From: Carya illinoinensis
Taxonomy: Eukaryota > Streptophyta > Magnoliopsida > Fagales > Juglandaceae
DNA: 64,000 nt
NCBI RefSeq assembly: GCF_018687715.1
Contig: NC_056762.1
Location: 17,234,364-17,298,363 of the forward strand
Reading direction: 5' to 3'
In this document: positions 34,560 to 46,798 of the stretch, one piece after another
Position numbering within the stretch: position 1 is the first letter of the stretch
Layout of the letters: each line of letters starts with the position of its first letter
The notes under the pieces: generated by a model
The model's input: the letters and a program-made list of their open reading frames with translations, nothing else
Database searches by the model: none
What the model was told of the DNA's origin: nothing
Program-made: the position numbers and the translations under genes

Positions 34560-35450
34560 TTTGGTGACCAGTAGCTGTGAAAAAATAAATTCTGAAGCCT
34601 AGCGTCTGAAACAACAGGAAGAAGAATAAAAATCCAAGCTAAGCTACTGCACTCTTGTAGCATTTCAGCCTTCTTTCATTTTATAGCTGTGTGTCTTGTG
34701 AGCTGTCCATGTGATGCCGTGGTGACCTTCCATGTGGAGAAGCAAGAAAGTTGAAATGAACAGCTTGCCTTCTAGCAGCACATAACTAATCTCCTGCACG
34801 TCCAGCTACCCGAAAAAGAAAGAAATAAGATAAAACTCTGCTACTGCTTGTTGGTGCCAGCGTGATCTATTCTGTCAAAGTTGAGGGCCAGCTGTTCTGC
34901 TAACCTGCTACACGTCCGAGTGCTTCCATCTCTCAGCTTCACATGCCAAAAGCTGCTTTCCAACGAAATGATGCATGAGCTGCATTGCTCCTGCTTTCCG
35001 AGTGTGTGCTGTCCGTCCATGTGAGTTTCCTTGCTGCAAGTTTATTGCATGTGTGAACTACTGTGGTCCCAAGTTTTCTGCATGTGTGAGCTACTGGTCC
35101 CACGTTTTCTGCATGTGTGAGTGGCTGGTCCCACGTTTTCTGCATGTGTGAGTGGCTGGCTGTGAGTTGCTGTTTTGATGCATGTGTGAGCTTCAGTTCT
35201 CGCTCTTTGGGCTTTTCTCGATTCTTCCATCTATCTTTCAAACCTTTCCTATTATAAGAGGAATAAAATTGAAATATTTATTTTCATGTGAAATAATTGC
35301 ATTATAAATCTTCAAAAGCACTAAGAATATCAGAATTATCAATTGACTCAAGTATTGTGATCTATTGCATAATTAAGTACTTAAATTATTTTTTTATTAA
35401 ACAATTTATTCACTTAAGTAACTTAATCATGCAGTTTTAGCGCTTCATCA
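34560..35450 (-). repeat. A3: 3' LTR, truncated downstream of its TATA box
   Basis: Minus strand starts TGATGAAGCGC at 35450 after the polypurine tract. It matches 46580-48376 (5' LTR without H1). The match stops about 120 bp beyond the TATA box (TATAAAA, plus 34679-34685), so most of R-U5 is gone. It carries three extra units of a 31-33 bp repeat compared with the 5' LTR. Confidence 0.85.
35046..35160. repeat. 31-33 bp tandem array in the A3 3' LTR
   Basis: TGCATGTGTGA recurs at 35046, 35079, 35110 and 35141 with GGTCCCACGTTTTC between copies. The matching place in the 5' LTR (about 48068) has a single copy, so the two LTRs differ by array length. Confidence 0.88.
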
Positions 35451-35462
35451 CACCCCCCAACT
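35451..35462 (-). other. A3: polypurine tract
   Basis: Minus strand AGTTGGGGGGTG directly before the LTR start TGATGAAG. This is the expected site of plus-strand priming. Confidence 0.75.
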
Positions 35463-36749
35463 AGCTTTTTGATAGACTCTAGCAAATAAAGTGAATGAAT
35501 TCATGCGAAGGTGAGATTTGCATCTACATTTTCAAAAGAAGTTCGAGAATCACATGCCATGAAATAGACTTGATGAGTTTAAGAACACTGGAGATAGATT
35601 AATCTGAATTTTGTATCAACTAAGAGATTTATACACAATTTAGTTAATCAACCAAGGGAATTACATGTAACAAAGCTTGCTTTCTTTCAAGTGCATGGAA
35701 ATGGGGTTAGAATTCCAAGATTGACTACCAAGAGACATTAACAGTTTCAATCACAACAACCAATCTGAGAAAACCACATGGTCTTACTCTAATTCAAAAC
35801 CATTGTAGTGGCGGCTTTCATGCTATTACACTTTGAAAGGCGCATACTTCTGTTTTTTTTTTTAAAGGACCCCAATAATAGGCAGCCTTTTCCACTACAC
35901 AAATGTAATTTTTGTTTTTTTTTTATGGTTTTAGATTTCCTAGTGGGGGAATCGGACCTATGAATGTGCGTCTACCCACACTTTCACAAGTCAGCCCTTA
36001 CCACTAGTCTACCTAAAGGATTCTTCTTCTTCTTCTTCTTCTTTTTTATTTTTTTTATTTTTGATCCCTGGCTTGTCCCTTTTCTCATTTAATTCATTTC
36101 AAATTTCTTCCTAAGCCATTAGGATATGGTTCATTAGAGTCTCAACAATTGAAGTGTAAATCAACCAACAATGACTCAATGTAGTCTTTCTAGGCCTTCC
36201 GGGTATGTGTTGTGTGAGTTTTAGCAAAACTTTTAACATCTTTCCCTTGGTTTAACAACTAAATAAAATGGATAAGTCTCTCTTTTGACATATACTCATA
36301 TTTTCACTACATTCCACATGTTCCATGACCTCAACAAATCTTTTTCTTTTTCTTTTCTTTTTTTTCTTTTTCCTTTTTTTTTTTTAACTTTTCAGCATGT
36401 AAAATTCAAGAATGGGGAATTTAATTTGCTTTCAACTCATTACTAGTACTCCTCAAGGTGGACCAAAATATGTCTAAGGCATGCAAACAGAGAAATAAAT
36501 TCTCTTCCACCCCCCAATTAGATTGTAGCATTGTCCTCAATGATGCAAGAGAAACGAAAGAATTTACACAAAGAGAGCAGTTAAGGGGCAAAACAGCTAA
36601 AAGAAGAACCGAAAATTTAAAGAAAAACTGAAGGAAAGAGGAAAAGGAAGTACCTGGATAGCTTTGTAAGGAATGCAGCAGCCAAAATAAAAGATAAAAA
36701 CTGAAGAACAAAAGAAGACAATGAAAAGAAATGGATAGATCAAGAACCA
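35463..36749 (-). other. A3: spacer between pol and 3' LTR
   Basis: About 1.3 kb without a convincing gene. It contains a TTC/TTTTC-rich stretch (about 36019-36060 and 36337-36388). A second GAGGACA plus G-run block (minus strand, 36507-36546) lies close to the end of pol, as in A1. A hydrophobic minus-strand frame at 36421-36753 reads from a simple A/G-rich plus strand and is not supported as env. Confidence 0.65.
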
Positions 36750-39266
36750 TCAATTAGGATCAAGCAAATGTAGAGTAGATTCCTCAGGTATAAAGTTAGA
36801 AATAAAAGGCTTGAGCCTTTGACCATTAACCTTAAAAATGTTACCATTGAGAGGATTCATTATCTCTATAGCACCATGAGGAAAAACAGTTTGTACCACA
36901 TAAGGCCCACTCCATCGAGACCTTAACTTACCAGGGAATAAGTGTAACTGAGAGTTGTACAATAACACTTTTTGATTAGACTCAAAAGTCTTACGTTGGA
37001 TGTGTTTGTCATGGAAGTTCTTCATTCTTTCTTTGGACAACTTAGAGTTGTTGTAGGCATCCATCCTCAACTCATCCAACTCAGACAACTGCAATTTTCT
37101 CACACAACCAGCTTTATCAATGTTAAAATTGCATTGCTTAATGGCCCAATACGCTCTATATTCCAACTCTACAGGCAAATGGCAAGCCTTACCATACACT
37201 AGTCTATATGAAGACATGCCTAAAATGGTTTTAAAGGCTGTTCTATAAGCCCACAAGGCATCAGACAATCTCAAAGACCAATCCTTCCGGTTTGGGCTAA
37301 CTGTTTTTTCAAGAATATTTTTAATCTCCCTATTTGCTAGTTCAGCTTGTCCATTGGTTTGAGGATGATAGGGAGTAGAGATTTTGTGATGGATACCATA
37401 CTTCTTCATTAAGGCCGAGAAATGCTTGTTACAAAAGTGGGTGCCATTATCACTGATTATGGCTTTAGGCATGCCAAACCTTGCAAAAATGTTTTCTTTC
37501 AAAAATTTTAAAACAACTTGATGATCATTAGATTTGCAAGGGACTGCCTCAACCCACTTAGAAACATAGTCAACAGCAAGTAAAATGTATAAATAGCCAT
37601 AAGAAGAAGGAAATGGTCCCATAAAATCTATCCCCCAACAATCAAAAATTTCAATCACTAGTATGGGTTGCATAGGCATCATATTTCTCCTAGTGATTCC
37701 TCCTAATTTCTGACAAGGTTCACAAGTTTTACAAAAACTAAAGGCATCCTTGAACATGGTTGCCCAATAAAATCTGCTTTGAAGAATTTTGGCCACTATT
37801 TTGTGGGCTGAAAAATGCCCACCACAAGCTTCCGTATGGCAAAAATTTAAGACACCAGAAATTTCATCATTGGGCACACACTTCCTAATGATTTGATCTG
37901 AACAATACTTGAAAAGGTAAGGATCATCATAAAAGAACGATCTCACCTCATGCATGAATTTCCGTATATCTTGAGCGCTCCAATGAGGTGGTGTTTGTCC
38001 TGTCACCAAGAAATTTACTATATTAGCAAACCAAGGCAAATTTTCAACTAACATAAGATATTCATCAGGAAAAGAATCAAGAACAGGTGTCGGTTGTTCA
38101 GTTTCAGCAACTGTGAGCCTAGACAAATGGTCGGCTACCACATTCTCTACTCCTTTCTTGTCCTTGATGATAATATTGAACTCCTGGAGTAAAAGTATCC
38201 ATCTAATCAACCTTGGTTTTGCATCTTTCTTTATCAATAAATACTTGAGAGCTGCATGGTCAGTAAAGATGACTATAGGAGAACCAAGAATATATGCACA
38301 AAACTTCTTTAAAGCAAATACCATAGCAAGTAATTCTTTTTCAGTAGTAGAATAATTTTTTTGAGCAAAATTCAAAGTTTTACTTGCATAGTAAATGACA
38401 TAAGGAAGTTTGTTCCTACGCTGTCCAAGAACAGCTCCTATAGTAAAATCACTGACATAAGGAGCAGTGGTCAGCAAAGTTTTAAGCCGACAAAAAGCTT
38501 CTTGACACTCGGGTGTCCAATCAAATTTTACATCATTCATCAATAGCTTACATAGAGGCTTAGAAGTAGAGCTAAAGTCTTTGATAAATCTCCTATAAAA
38601 ACCCGCATGCCCAAGAAAATATCTAATGTCTTTTATTGACTTAGGTGTAGGAAGTTTAGAAATCAACTCAATTTTTGCTCTATCTACTTCAAGTCCTCTA
38701 GATGAAATAATATGTCCCAGAACAATGCCCTGTTGTACCATGAAATGGCACTTCTCCCAATTAAGTAGCAATTGCTTCTCTTCACACCTGGCCAAAACAG
38801 CTTGTAAATTGGTTAAACAACTCTCAAATGATTCCCAAATACAGAAAAATCATCCATAAACACTTCTAGGGTGTTCTCAATCATGTCACTAAAAATGCTA
38901 AGCATGCATCTTTGAAAAGTTGCTGGTGCATTGCATAAACCAAAAGGCATTCTCCTAAAAGCAAAAGTACCAAAAGGAAAAGTAAAGGTGGTCTTTTCTT
39001 GATCCTCTGGTGCTATTTCTAATTGATAGTAACCGGAGAATCCATCTAAGAAGCAATAAAAAGCATGTCCAGCAACTTTTTCTAACACTTGATCAAGAAA
39101 AGGCAAAGGAAAATGATCTTTCCTAGTGGCAGCATTCAACTTCCTATAATCTATACACATGCGCCAACCGGTAGGAATTCTGGTGGGAATCAATTCATTT
39201 TGCTCATTTTTAACAATGGTAAGCCCAGACTTTTTTGGAACTACATGAATGGGACTTACCTACTTG
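36750..39266 (-). pseudogene. A3: pol, RT core to integrase
   Basis: From S3 leftward: a stop where VSP is usually preceded by Trp, then RT (MCIDYRKLNAATRKDHFP, FCNAPATFQ-type block, FMDDFSVFG catalytic site). A frameshift near 38805 follows, then [21 protein letters not shown], RNase H ([20 protein letters not shown]) and integrase. The integrase is intact: GGHF and CKTCEPC zinc site, [18 protein letters not shown] and NGQAE with D,D35E spacing, [16 protein letters not shown] and FKVNGQRLK. RNase H lacks about 16 residues around its first catalytic Asp; [14 protein letters not shown] replaces the longer segment that normally contains CDASD. Ends at TAA 36750-36752. Confidence 0.9.
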
Positions 39267-39271
39267 CTATC

Positions 39272-41838
39272 TAATTGAGCTGAAATATTGCATATTTTAG
39301 CTATTTAAAACCAATGTATTTTAAATTCATCATGACATTATTATTAGTTTTAAATGGAAAAATGGTTAAAGTGAATAAATCAAAATTGTGATTTTAATTG
39401 ATTAAAAGCATGAATTTCTGCTTGAATTCTACCAACTATTGATTATTGTGCATTCTAGTCCATAATTTTTCTTGCTTTCTATTATCATTTGTGTTTGTAC
39501 CATTGTTCTCCTTATTCTTCATGTTCATAAGGTTTCTTGAGCTATCTTTCCATCTTCAAAAGATAGAAGCACTTCTTGCCAACCCATTTTCCAATAAATA
39601 TATCACATTCCTTGTGAAATCCTATGCTTCTCAAACCTTGGAAATTTAACTTAGGAGGATTCTGCGAGTTGTATATTTGATTGAATATTGCAACTACAAG
39701 AATTCCCTCTCCACGTTTGCACCAGCATTATAACTATGGCCCACTTGTGTTAGAATTTTGAAAAGTGTTGAAGTTTGCACATTTCACATTTCTTGGGTGG
39801 CTATATATCTTTGAATTGAGTCATTTGTCATTTACATTGGTTCAATCTGAACTGGGGTGCTGTGAATTAAGTGGCTAGGAGATCTTTAAATGAGATTTGA
39901 ACTTCCTGAGGTGGATCTGAGATTGTTGAAAGGTTTGAGTTGTTTACAAAATTATTCTGCAAGTTTCATTATGGATGCGAGATCAAGAAAGGTTCCTGGC
40001 CCTTGGTTGAAGGAAAGAAGATAGAATATCATCATCAAGGAAAGAAGATTGAATACCAACGCAGCCTGTCACATGGGAAGGGGAGCAACAGAAGATTGTT
40101 GGCTTCAAGTTACTTCAGCTTAGAGTCATTGCTTTTGCTTACCACATGGACACCATGCAGTAACCACTCATTCGGACAATGCATGGGACCAACTTACACA
40201 TGGACAGCAACCTGAACGTGCAGCAGCAGCAAGCTTCTGAGTTATTTATTCCTTCTTTTCCAAGTAGCTGGACGTGCAGCAGCAGCAAGCTTTTGAGTTA
40301 TTTATCCCTTCTTTTCCGAGCAGCTCACATGCAATAAACCACACCAGCTCACACAACAGATAGCAGCTTTCGGACAGCACACATGCAGACATGCAACATC
40401 ATTCGGACAGCACTCAAACAAACCATGCACATGCAGACAGCAACTCATTCGGACCACATGGACAGCAACCTGGATAGAAAATATACAGCACATTGCAGAC
40501 AAACACAGCAGCAAAGACACTCACACACCCTTCGGACAGCACTCACACATGCATGCACACATGTACACAACAGAAAGCAGACCAGCCTCATTCGGACAGC
40601 ACACAGCTGGACCCACAGCAGCTCACACATGCAGACCACTCGGACGTGCAGCAGGAGATCAATAGCATCACTACAGCAATTCACACATGCAAACCAACAG
40701 AGCACTCATTCAGACAGCACACTCGGAAAGCAGCAGCAGCAGATTTTATTCCTCTCTTTCTTTTGTTTAAACTGGACAGCAGGAGTGAGTATTTAATCAG
40801 CTGGAGGCAGCAACACATGGGCAGTTTTACTTACTTCTTTCCGTTTGGAAGCTAGAGAGAGTTATTGTTTTTTTTTTGGTTTCTCATTCGGCTACAGTTG
40901 AGCAACTGAGTTCTTGAAGTTGCACTTGTTTTCCCATTTGAGTTTTTCTTTCCGTATATAGCAGTAGGGCAACCTTGAGTTTATTTTCCTTCTCTTCCGT
41001 TTAAGTAGCAGAATTTTCATTTCATTTTCTTTGACTTTTCTTTCTTAATATAGATTGGTATTCGGCAGTTTTTGCTTTTGCCTACAATGCTTTGTTGTTT
41101 TAAGAATTTTTATTAAGTATTAAGAATTGTTTTAGAATTTTATCTCATTAATTGTAATACCTTAATTTCTTTCAAGTGTGCTAGTTGGTTTCATGCAACA
41201 AGAGAATCGTTTTAGAAGTTTTTAATCAAATATGCTAGTTTGTTTCATGAAATAAAGGAATTGTTTTAGAAGTTTTTAATTAAGTGTACTAGTTTAATTT
41301 ATTGCAAGAAGGGTTTGGTAGAGAGTTTTTGTTTTTGTTTTAGTTGGGTAATTTAATTGTTGTTTACTTATTTCATGTTATTTATTTTTATTGTTTCATT
41401 AAGCTTTCATTTTAATAGTGATTACAATTGTTATGGTTTAATTTGAGAATTTGTGATTTAGATACAATGATAAACCCTAGAATATTGATTTTGAGGCTTT
41501 TCAATTTTCAATGCATGTTTTGTCAATTACTTTCTAATCTAGTTTAATTCTTAATTTAGTTTTATTAATCTCTAAATTTAATCTGTTAGTCATTTACATT
41601 CCAATCAGACAATCAAAACTCTAAAAATATGAATCTAATCCATGACTAGTAACCTCTTCCATCCATTGCACATATCATCCTCTTGTTTTCTCTTTGTGAA
41701 GTTTTTCACATTTTTTCAACGAGTTTAATTTTAAGTAACTTTCCCTGAGGAGACGATCTAGGAATTTATTCCTAATTATTACACGACATCCTCCTGCACT
41801 TGGGATAGCATTAGTGCTACTCATTTTTGAGTGAGTCA
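39272..41838 (+). repeat. S3: solo LTR (2,567 bp) inside A3 pol
   Basis: Flanked by a perfect 5-bp TSD CTATC (39267-39271 and 41839-41843). It starts TAATTGAGCTG, where the sister copy S5 has TGATTGAGCTG, and ends GAGTGAGTCA. It includes the GGAGACGATCTAGGAAT block near its 3' end, typical of Athila-type LTRs. The A3 frame continues on both sides of the duplication. Frames inside (40383-40855) are translations of CAGCAG/ACATGCAG-type repeats. Confidence 0.9.
40214..40325. repeat. 56-bp tandem duplication and CAGCAG-rich tract in S3
   Basis: ACGTGCAGCAGCAGCAAGC recurs at 40216 and 40272 with the following sequence, period 56 bp. It is followed to about 40740 by many diverged TTCGGACAGCAC / ACATGCAGAC motifs. 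Confidence 0.85.
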
Positions 41839-42209
41839 CTATCCGAGATGGGGTAAATGATACCCACATCAAGCAATTTCAACACCTCATCTTTAACCAC
41901 TTCCTTCATTGTGGGATTCAACCTTCTTTGCATTTCCCTAGAAGGCTTTGCATCATCTTCTAAATAAATCCTATGGGTACACTTCAAGGGACTTATACCT
42001 TTTATATCAGCCATTGTCCAACCAATAGATTTTTTATGCTTCTTAAGCACATCTACCAATTTATCTTCTTGTTCACTAGTTAAGTGAGAAGAAATTACCA
42101 CAGGGAAGGTGCTTTGTGGTCCTAAGAAAGCATACTTCAACTCCAATGGAAGAGGTTTGAAGTCCAAAGTTGGGGATTGCTCCTCTGAAGGCTTGAGGGT
42201 TGATGTCAA
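41839..42209 (-). pseudogene. A3: protease-RT linker and start of RT
   Basis: Contains LKYAFLGPQSTFPVVISS, KHKKSIGWTMADIKGISP, CTHRIYLEDDAKPSREMQ and GIIYPISDS, the usual N-terminal RT region of Athila-type pol. It is interrupted by S3 immediately after GIIYPISDS. A single TAG separates it from the protease frame upstream (about 42225-42240). Confidence 0.88.
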
Positions 42210-42236
42210 TGGTGGAAGTTGCTCAAATTTTGGCCT

Positions 42237-43874
42237 CTATGGTGGTGTAACTTGCTGACCTATTGAGGAAACAAGAGATGAGTTATTAACATTATCAAAT
42301 AGTTTCAAATCTTCTTCAAATTCCTCTAAAGAATCAATAAGTTGAAAGTAATGTGCAGAATTTTCATCAATGAAATTTTCCAGCAAATTCACTTCATGAA
42401 CTTCTTCAACTTCTTGCGGTTGCCTGCAAAGATTAAAAATATTTAGCTCCAAGGTCATATTTCCAAAACTCAACTTTAAAACTCCACTTCTACAATTTAT
42501 GAGTGCATTAGAAGTAGCCAAGAAGGGTCTTCCTAAGATAACAGGTGCTTGGAAAGTAAAATGATTAGTCAATTGCATGTCGAGTACGACAAAGTCTACT
42601 GGATAGTAGAATTTGTCTACTTGAACCAAAACATCTTCCACAACACCCCTAGGAATCTTAATAGACCTATCAGCCAATTGCAATGTGATAGAAGTAGATT
42701 TCAACTCACCCAATCCAAGCTGAACATAAACATTATAAGGCAATAAGTTCACACTTGAACCTAAGTCTAATAATGCTTGGCCTATTTTTGAGCTCCCTAT
42801 CATGCAAGATATGGTAGGGGATCCTGGGTCCTTGTATTTGGGAGGAGTGTTGGTTTGGATAATAGCACTAACCGGCTCAATAAGAAAAGCTTTCTTTTGC
42901 ACATTCAAATTTCTTTTTACGGTGCATGAATCCTTTAAAAATTTAGCATAGGTAGGAATCTGTTGAATAGCATCTAATAATGGTATATTAATCCTAACTT
43001 GCTTAAAAATTTCAAGAATTTCAGCGTGATGCTTATCTTTGTGCAAAGGGGCTAACCTTTGAGGAAAAGGTGCAAGTGTAGTGCTTGGGACACTTTCAGA
43101 TTCCAAAGGATCATGTGCCTCATTTTCAGAAGGAGGTTTAGAAGTGTTACCATTCTTTTCTACCTCTTGAGTTGGAATGTCAATCACCTTACCACTTCTC
43201 AAGGTTGTAATAGCCTTGACTTGCTTGACATTTGAATCTCCTGCCACACTTTGAAATTGGTGGTTTTGGCCTTGGGGATTAGGCTGAGATTGTGCAGGGA
43301 ACTTCCCTTTCTCTTGAGCACTCATGGTTGTAGTCAACCTTGTGACTGACCCCCGAATCTCAGCAATGGCTTGTGAATTTTGACTGTTGATAGCAGCTTG
43401 GCTTTGCATGAATTGCTGAAAATTGGTGGACAGCTGCTGGAAGTTGGTGGATAATTGCTGGAAATTGTCTTCAAGGTTCTTTTTCTGAGCTGGGACCATG
43501 TGGTTGGCATATTGAGATGATCCTGAACCTCCTGGAGTAGTGTAGGGTACAATTTGTGAAGGACCAGCTATGTTGGGTGCAGGTAAAGCAGCTTGATCAT
43601 CTCTCCAACTGAAATTAGGGTGATTTCTCCATCCCGAATTGTAGGTGTTGGAATAAGGACCTGAAAAATATTTAGCAACCATATTAACAACATTATATTG
43701 ATCTAAAAGAACTTCTTTAAAAGCTGGAATGGTTTGGCAATCATTAGTTGAATGCCCTTGGCCCTCACAAATATTACAACTCAAGGTAATCTGAGGTACA
43801 GCTTGTACTTCATTCACTTTCTTCAGTTCTATGGTTTCTAATTTCTTAGAAATCATAGCCAACCTAGCATTCAA
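42237..43874 (-). CDS. A3: gag C-terminus and aspartic protease
   Basis: Open for about 545 codons. The nucleocapsid zinc knuckle CNICEGQGHSTNDC is intact (C-x2-C-x4-H-x4-C). A Gln/Ser-rich linker follows with a short repeat LSTNFQQLSTNFQQ. The protease has LLDLGSSVNLLPYN, LQLADRSIKIPRG, YPVDFVVLD and ILGRPFLATSNALI. The frame is shifted from the upstream gag frame and ends at TAG near 42237. Confidence 0.88.
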   Translation of the reverse strand: MNARLAMISKKLETIELKKVNEVQAVPQITLSCNICEGQGHSTNDCQTIPAFKEVLLDQYNVVNMVAKYFSGPYSNTYNSGWRNHPNFSWRDDQAALPAPNIAGPSQIVPYTTPGGSGSSQYANHMVPAQKKNLEDNFQQLSTNFQQLSTNFQQFMQSQAAINSQNSQAIAEIRGSVTRLTTTMSAQEKGKFPAQSQPNPQGQNHQFQSVAGDSNVKQVKAITTLRSGKVIDIPTQEVEKNGNTSKPPSENEAHDPLESESVPSTTLAPFPQRLAPLHKDKHHAEILEIFKQVRINIPLLDAIQQIPTYAKFLKDSCTVKRNLNVQKKAFLIEPVSAIIQTNTPPKYKDPGSPTISCMIGSSKIGQALLDLGSSVNLLPYNVYVQLGLGELKSTSITLQLADRSIKIPRGVVEDVLVQVDKFYYPVDFVVLDMQLTNHFTFQAPVILGRPFLATSNALINCRSGVLKLSFGNMTLELNIFNLCRQPQEVEEVHEVNLLENFIDENSAHYFQLIDSLEEFEEDLKLFDNVNNSSLVSSIGQQVTPP

Positions 43875-44728
43875 ATCATCTACTTCTCTCAGATTATATT
43901 TCCCACCCCCTGAAATTGTCCTTGAACTTTCCGACCTATCATGAACATCAGATGTATCCCATGATTATGCATTTTCAGCTAGATAATCAAAATATTCAAA
44001 AGCTTCCTCAGGTTCTTTGTTAAAAAACGCTCCATTACACATGGTCTCCACAAATTGTCTCATTTTTTGTTGCAACCCCTCATAAAAAAACTAATGACCC
44101 TCCAATTCTCATATCCATGATGAGGACATGCATTTAAAAGGTCTTTGAATCGTTCCCAACAATGATAAAATGTTTCCACATCTTTTTGGCAAAAATTCAT
44201 GATTTGTCTTTTCAAAGCATTGGTTCTATGCATGGGAAAAAATTTCTTTAAAAACTCAGTTTTCATTTCTTGCCAAGTCCCAATGGATCTTGGTCTTAAA
44301 GAATTCAACCATGTCTTAGCCTTGTCTTTTAAGGAAAATGGAAACAGTTTCAATCTTATGAGCTCATCAGTGCATGTTCTATCCATGAATGTGGAACACA
44401 CTTCTTCAAACTCTTTGATATGCAAATAGGGGTTTTCAGATTCCATACCATGAAAGTGTGGTAATAATCGAATCATCCCAGGTTTGAAATTAAAAGCATT
44501 TGCATTAATAGGTAAAATGATGCAAGAAGGTGTGCTAGTCCTAACAGGCTGAAGATATTCTCAAAGTGTCCTGTTTGGATTCTCCACTTCCCTATCATGA
44601 TGCTCATTTTGAACCATGATGCTATCAGTGTCTGATGATGATTCAACAGAAGATGATACAGAGCTAAAAGATGTCAATGATTTTGTCCTAAACAGTCGAG
44701 ATGTATGGTCTCTAGTCGAACCAGTCAT
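43875..44728 (-). pseudogene. A3: gag N-terminal part
   Basis: Begins at ATG 44728-44726 (MTGSTRDHTSRL), with a TGA near 44562. It continues through LLPHFHGMESENPYLHIKEF, LKDKAKTWLNSLRPRS, FFPMHRTNALKRQI and CPHHGYENWRVISFF. A frameshift near 44075 separates it from RQFVETMCN and the zinc-knuckle frame. A further TGA or TAA-type stop lies near 43965. Organisation matches A2 gag. Confidence 0.85.
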
Positions 44729-44872
44729 ACAAACAAGAGCAGATAATCAAAGACCATGAAAAATAAACAGAGAGAAGGGAAAAAGATTAGATGTCACCCA
44801 GGCTGTGAAAAGGTTCATAGCTCCACAAACGTCCTCTCAGCAGTAGAGGAATGCTCTAATAAGCACCAGTTG

Positions 44873-44890
44873 TCCCCGGCAACGGCGCCA
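44873..44890 (-). other. A3: primer binding site (tRNA-Asp type)
   Basis: Minus strand TGGCGCCGTTGCCGGGGA, the standard Athila-type site, 6 bases inside the LTR end. Confidence 0.92.
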
Positions 44891-46689
44891 AAAACTTGAC
44901 TCGGTTTCGAATGTGCTTCCAAGTGTAGAAGTGTCAAGTTGTATCAAGGATAAGTCCAGGATCGTATTCCACAGGGACAAAGGGTTATCAAAGCGTATAT
45001 GAGATGTTTGAGTAACAAATGTGTCGATCATGAGAGATGAAAATAAAATTAAAATGCAATGCAAAAAAAATTGAAGTTGAAATTTGAGTTTTTAATCAAA
45101 AAGGCAAATTAACAAAAACTTGAGTTGGGTATGAGACTCTCTTTATTTCAGATCCTAGATAATTTTCTTGATTAACAATCCAATCAAGGCATTGATAAAC
45201 GGAAGATAAAAAGTTGTGCTCAAGTTTTGCAATATTTTTTCTAAGGGATTCTCTACTTTACTAGTCAAACACACATTAACAAACAATCGAGAGAAGCCTT
45301 GATAATTTTCAAGCTTTTGTTGTGCCTTACGTCAACAACAAAACGCAAGAGCTGCAATCTATTTTCAATTTAGATCCGACTAGTAATATAGTGAAATCAA
45401 CATTCAATCACAAAATATTGCATTAAACTAGAACCTAAAATAAATTAAGTCTCATTCCACAACCCAAGTTTTAGAAATTAGCTACACATGATATTTCTAA
45501 CAACAAAAATAAGTCTAAGATGAGTCATGACAAAATCTGAAAGCAAAAGAAATCTAAAATAAAAATAAGCTGAAAGCCAAAAATTAACCAAGAAGAAAAG
45601 CCACCTACAAGATGCTAGACGAAAAAAAAAATGTAAAGAAGAAGAACAAAGACGTCGAACTGCCAAACGAAAATGTAAACTGCAGAAAAATAATCCAATG
45701 CCGACAAGCAGCACCACGCTGACTCCACCACCCAATAAATCCAGAAAATCTAAAACTAAAAACAAGTAAATGAAACCGGCTGCCTAAAGTCTGAACCGAA
45801 AGAAACTTCAAATGAAATAAAATTGCTGCCGATCAAAATGGTCTGTAAACGAAAAAAGAATGCAGTAAATGCTGCCGACCAGTAGCTGTCTGAATGAAAC
45901 GTAAAGAAAAAAAAATTAAAGGAAGTGAAGTAAGAAAAATAATAAAATGAAGCCGCCTGCTACTAAACGAAAAGGAAAGAAATACAATTCAAAGCTCTAC
46001 TGTGCTGCCTCTAGCTAAACGAATGAAAACAAAGTTCCGGGAGAAAAGAAAAAAAATAAACTAAGCTAAAAAAACCAAGACCAGCCGACTCCTTGGTCTG
46101 AAAATGTAAAAAGACTGAAATTAAACTAAGGACTACTCTAGTCTACTACTGAAGGTCTAAACGAAAAACAAAGTGAAAACTAAAACCAGCAGCTAGCCTC
46201 TAACATGAAAAGGAAAGAAAATAAACTAAAACTCTAGAACTACTCTGCTGCACCGAATGAAAACCAAAAGAAAACCGGAAAGAAAAAAAGAAAAAGAAAA
46301 CCAGCTGCTAGCATCTAAACGTAAAAGTAGAAAAACTAATCTGTGTAAAACAAAACCAGCCGCCTACCATCTGAACTAAGAACGTAAAACAACAGAAAGA
46401 ATAATCAGCCCCTCACGGTCTGAAAGCAAAGAAATGCTAGGAACCGAAAGCAACCAAAAAAATATAAAATCCAGATCCGAAAATGGGAGCTTCCGCCCCT
46501 GTTCTCTGTCTGAACGAAAGAAAGAAAATAAAAACTAAAAACTCTCTGCTGCTACTAGGTCTAGAATGAAAAAAAACAAAGTAAAGCTGTGACAAAATAA
46601 ATTCTGAAGCCTAGCGTCTGAAACAACAGGAAGAAAAATAAAAATCCAAGCTAAGCTACTGCACTCTTGTAGCATTTCAACCTTCTTTC

Positions 46690-46696
46690 ATTTTAT
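46690..46696 (-). promoter_or_regulatory. TATA box of the A3 5' LTR
   Basis: Minus strand GGCTATAAAATGAAAG. The same GGCTATAAAATG context occurs in S5 (63109) and in the A3 3' LTR (34679-34685). Confidence 0.6.
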
Positions 46697-46798
46697 AGCC
46701 GTGTGTCTTGTGAGCTGTCCATGTGATGCCGTGGTGACCTTTCATGTGCAGAAGCAAGAAAGCTTAAATGAATAGCTTGCCTTCCAGCAGCACATAAC

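Noticed and set aside
36421..36753. Hydrophobic minus-strand frame of 110 codons as a candidate env gene
   Set aside because: Hydrophobicity follows from AAG/AAA-rich DNA read in reverse. There is no signal peptide, glycoprotein layout or match to the A1 spacer.
40383..40855. Open frames of 120-137 codons rich in Thr, His and Gln
   Set aside because: Translations of CAGCAG/ACATGCAG/CGGACAGCAC repeats in the S3 U3 region, open on both strands.
44873..44890. tRNA gene candidate from the match to a tRNA 3' end
   Set aside because: Only the 18-nt complement of a tRNA 3' end is present next to an LTR; it is a primer binding site.
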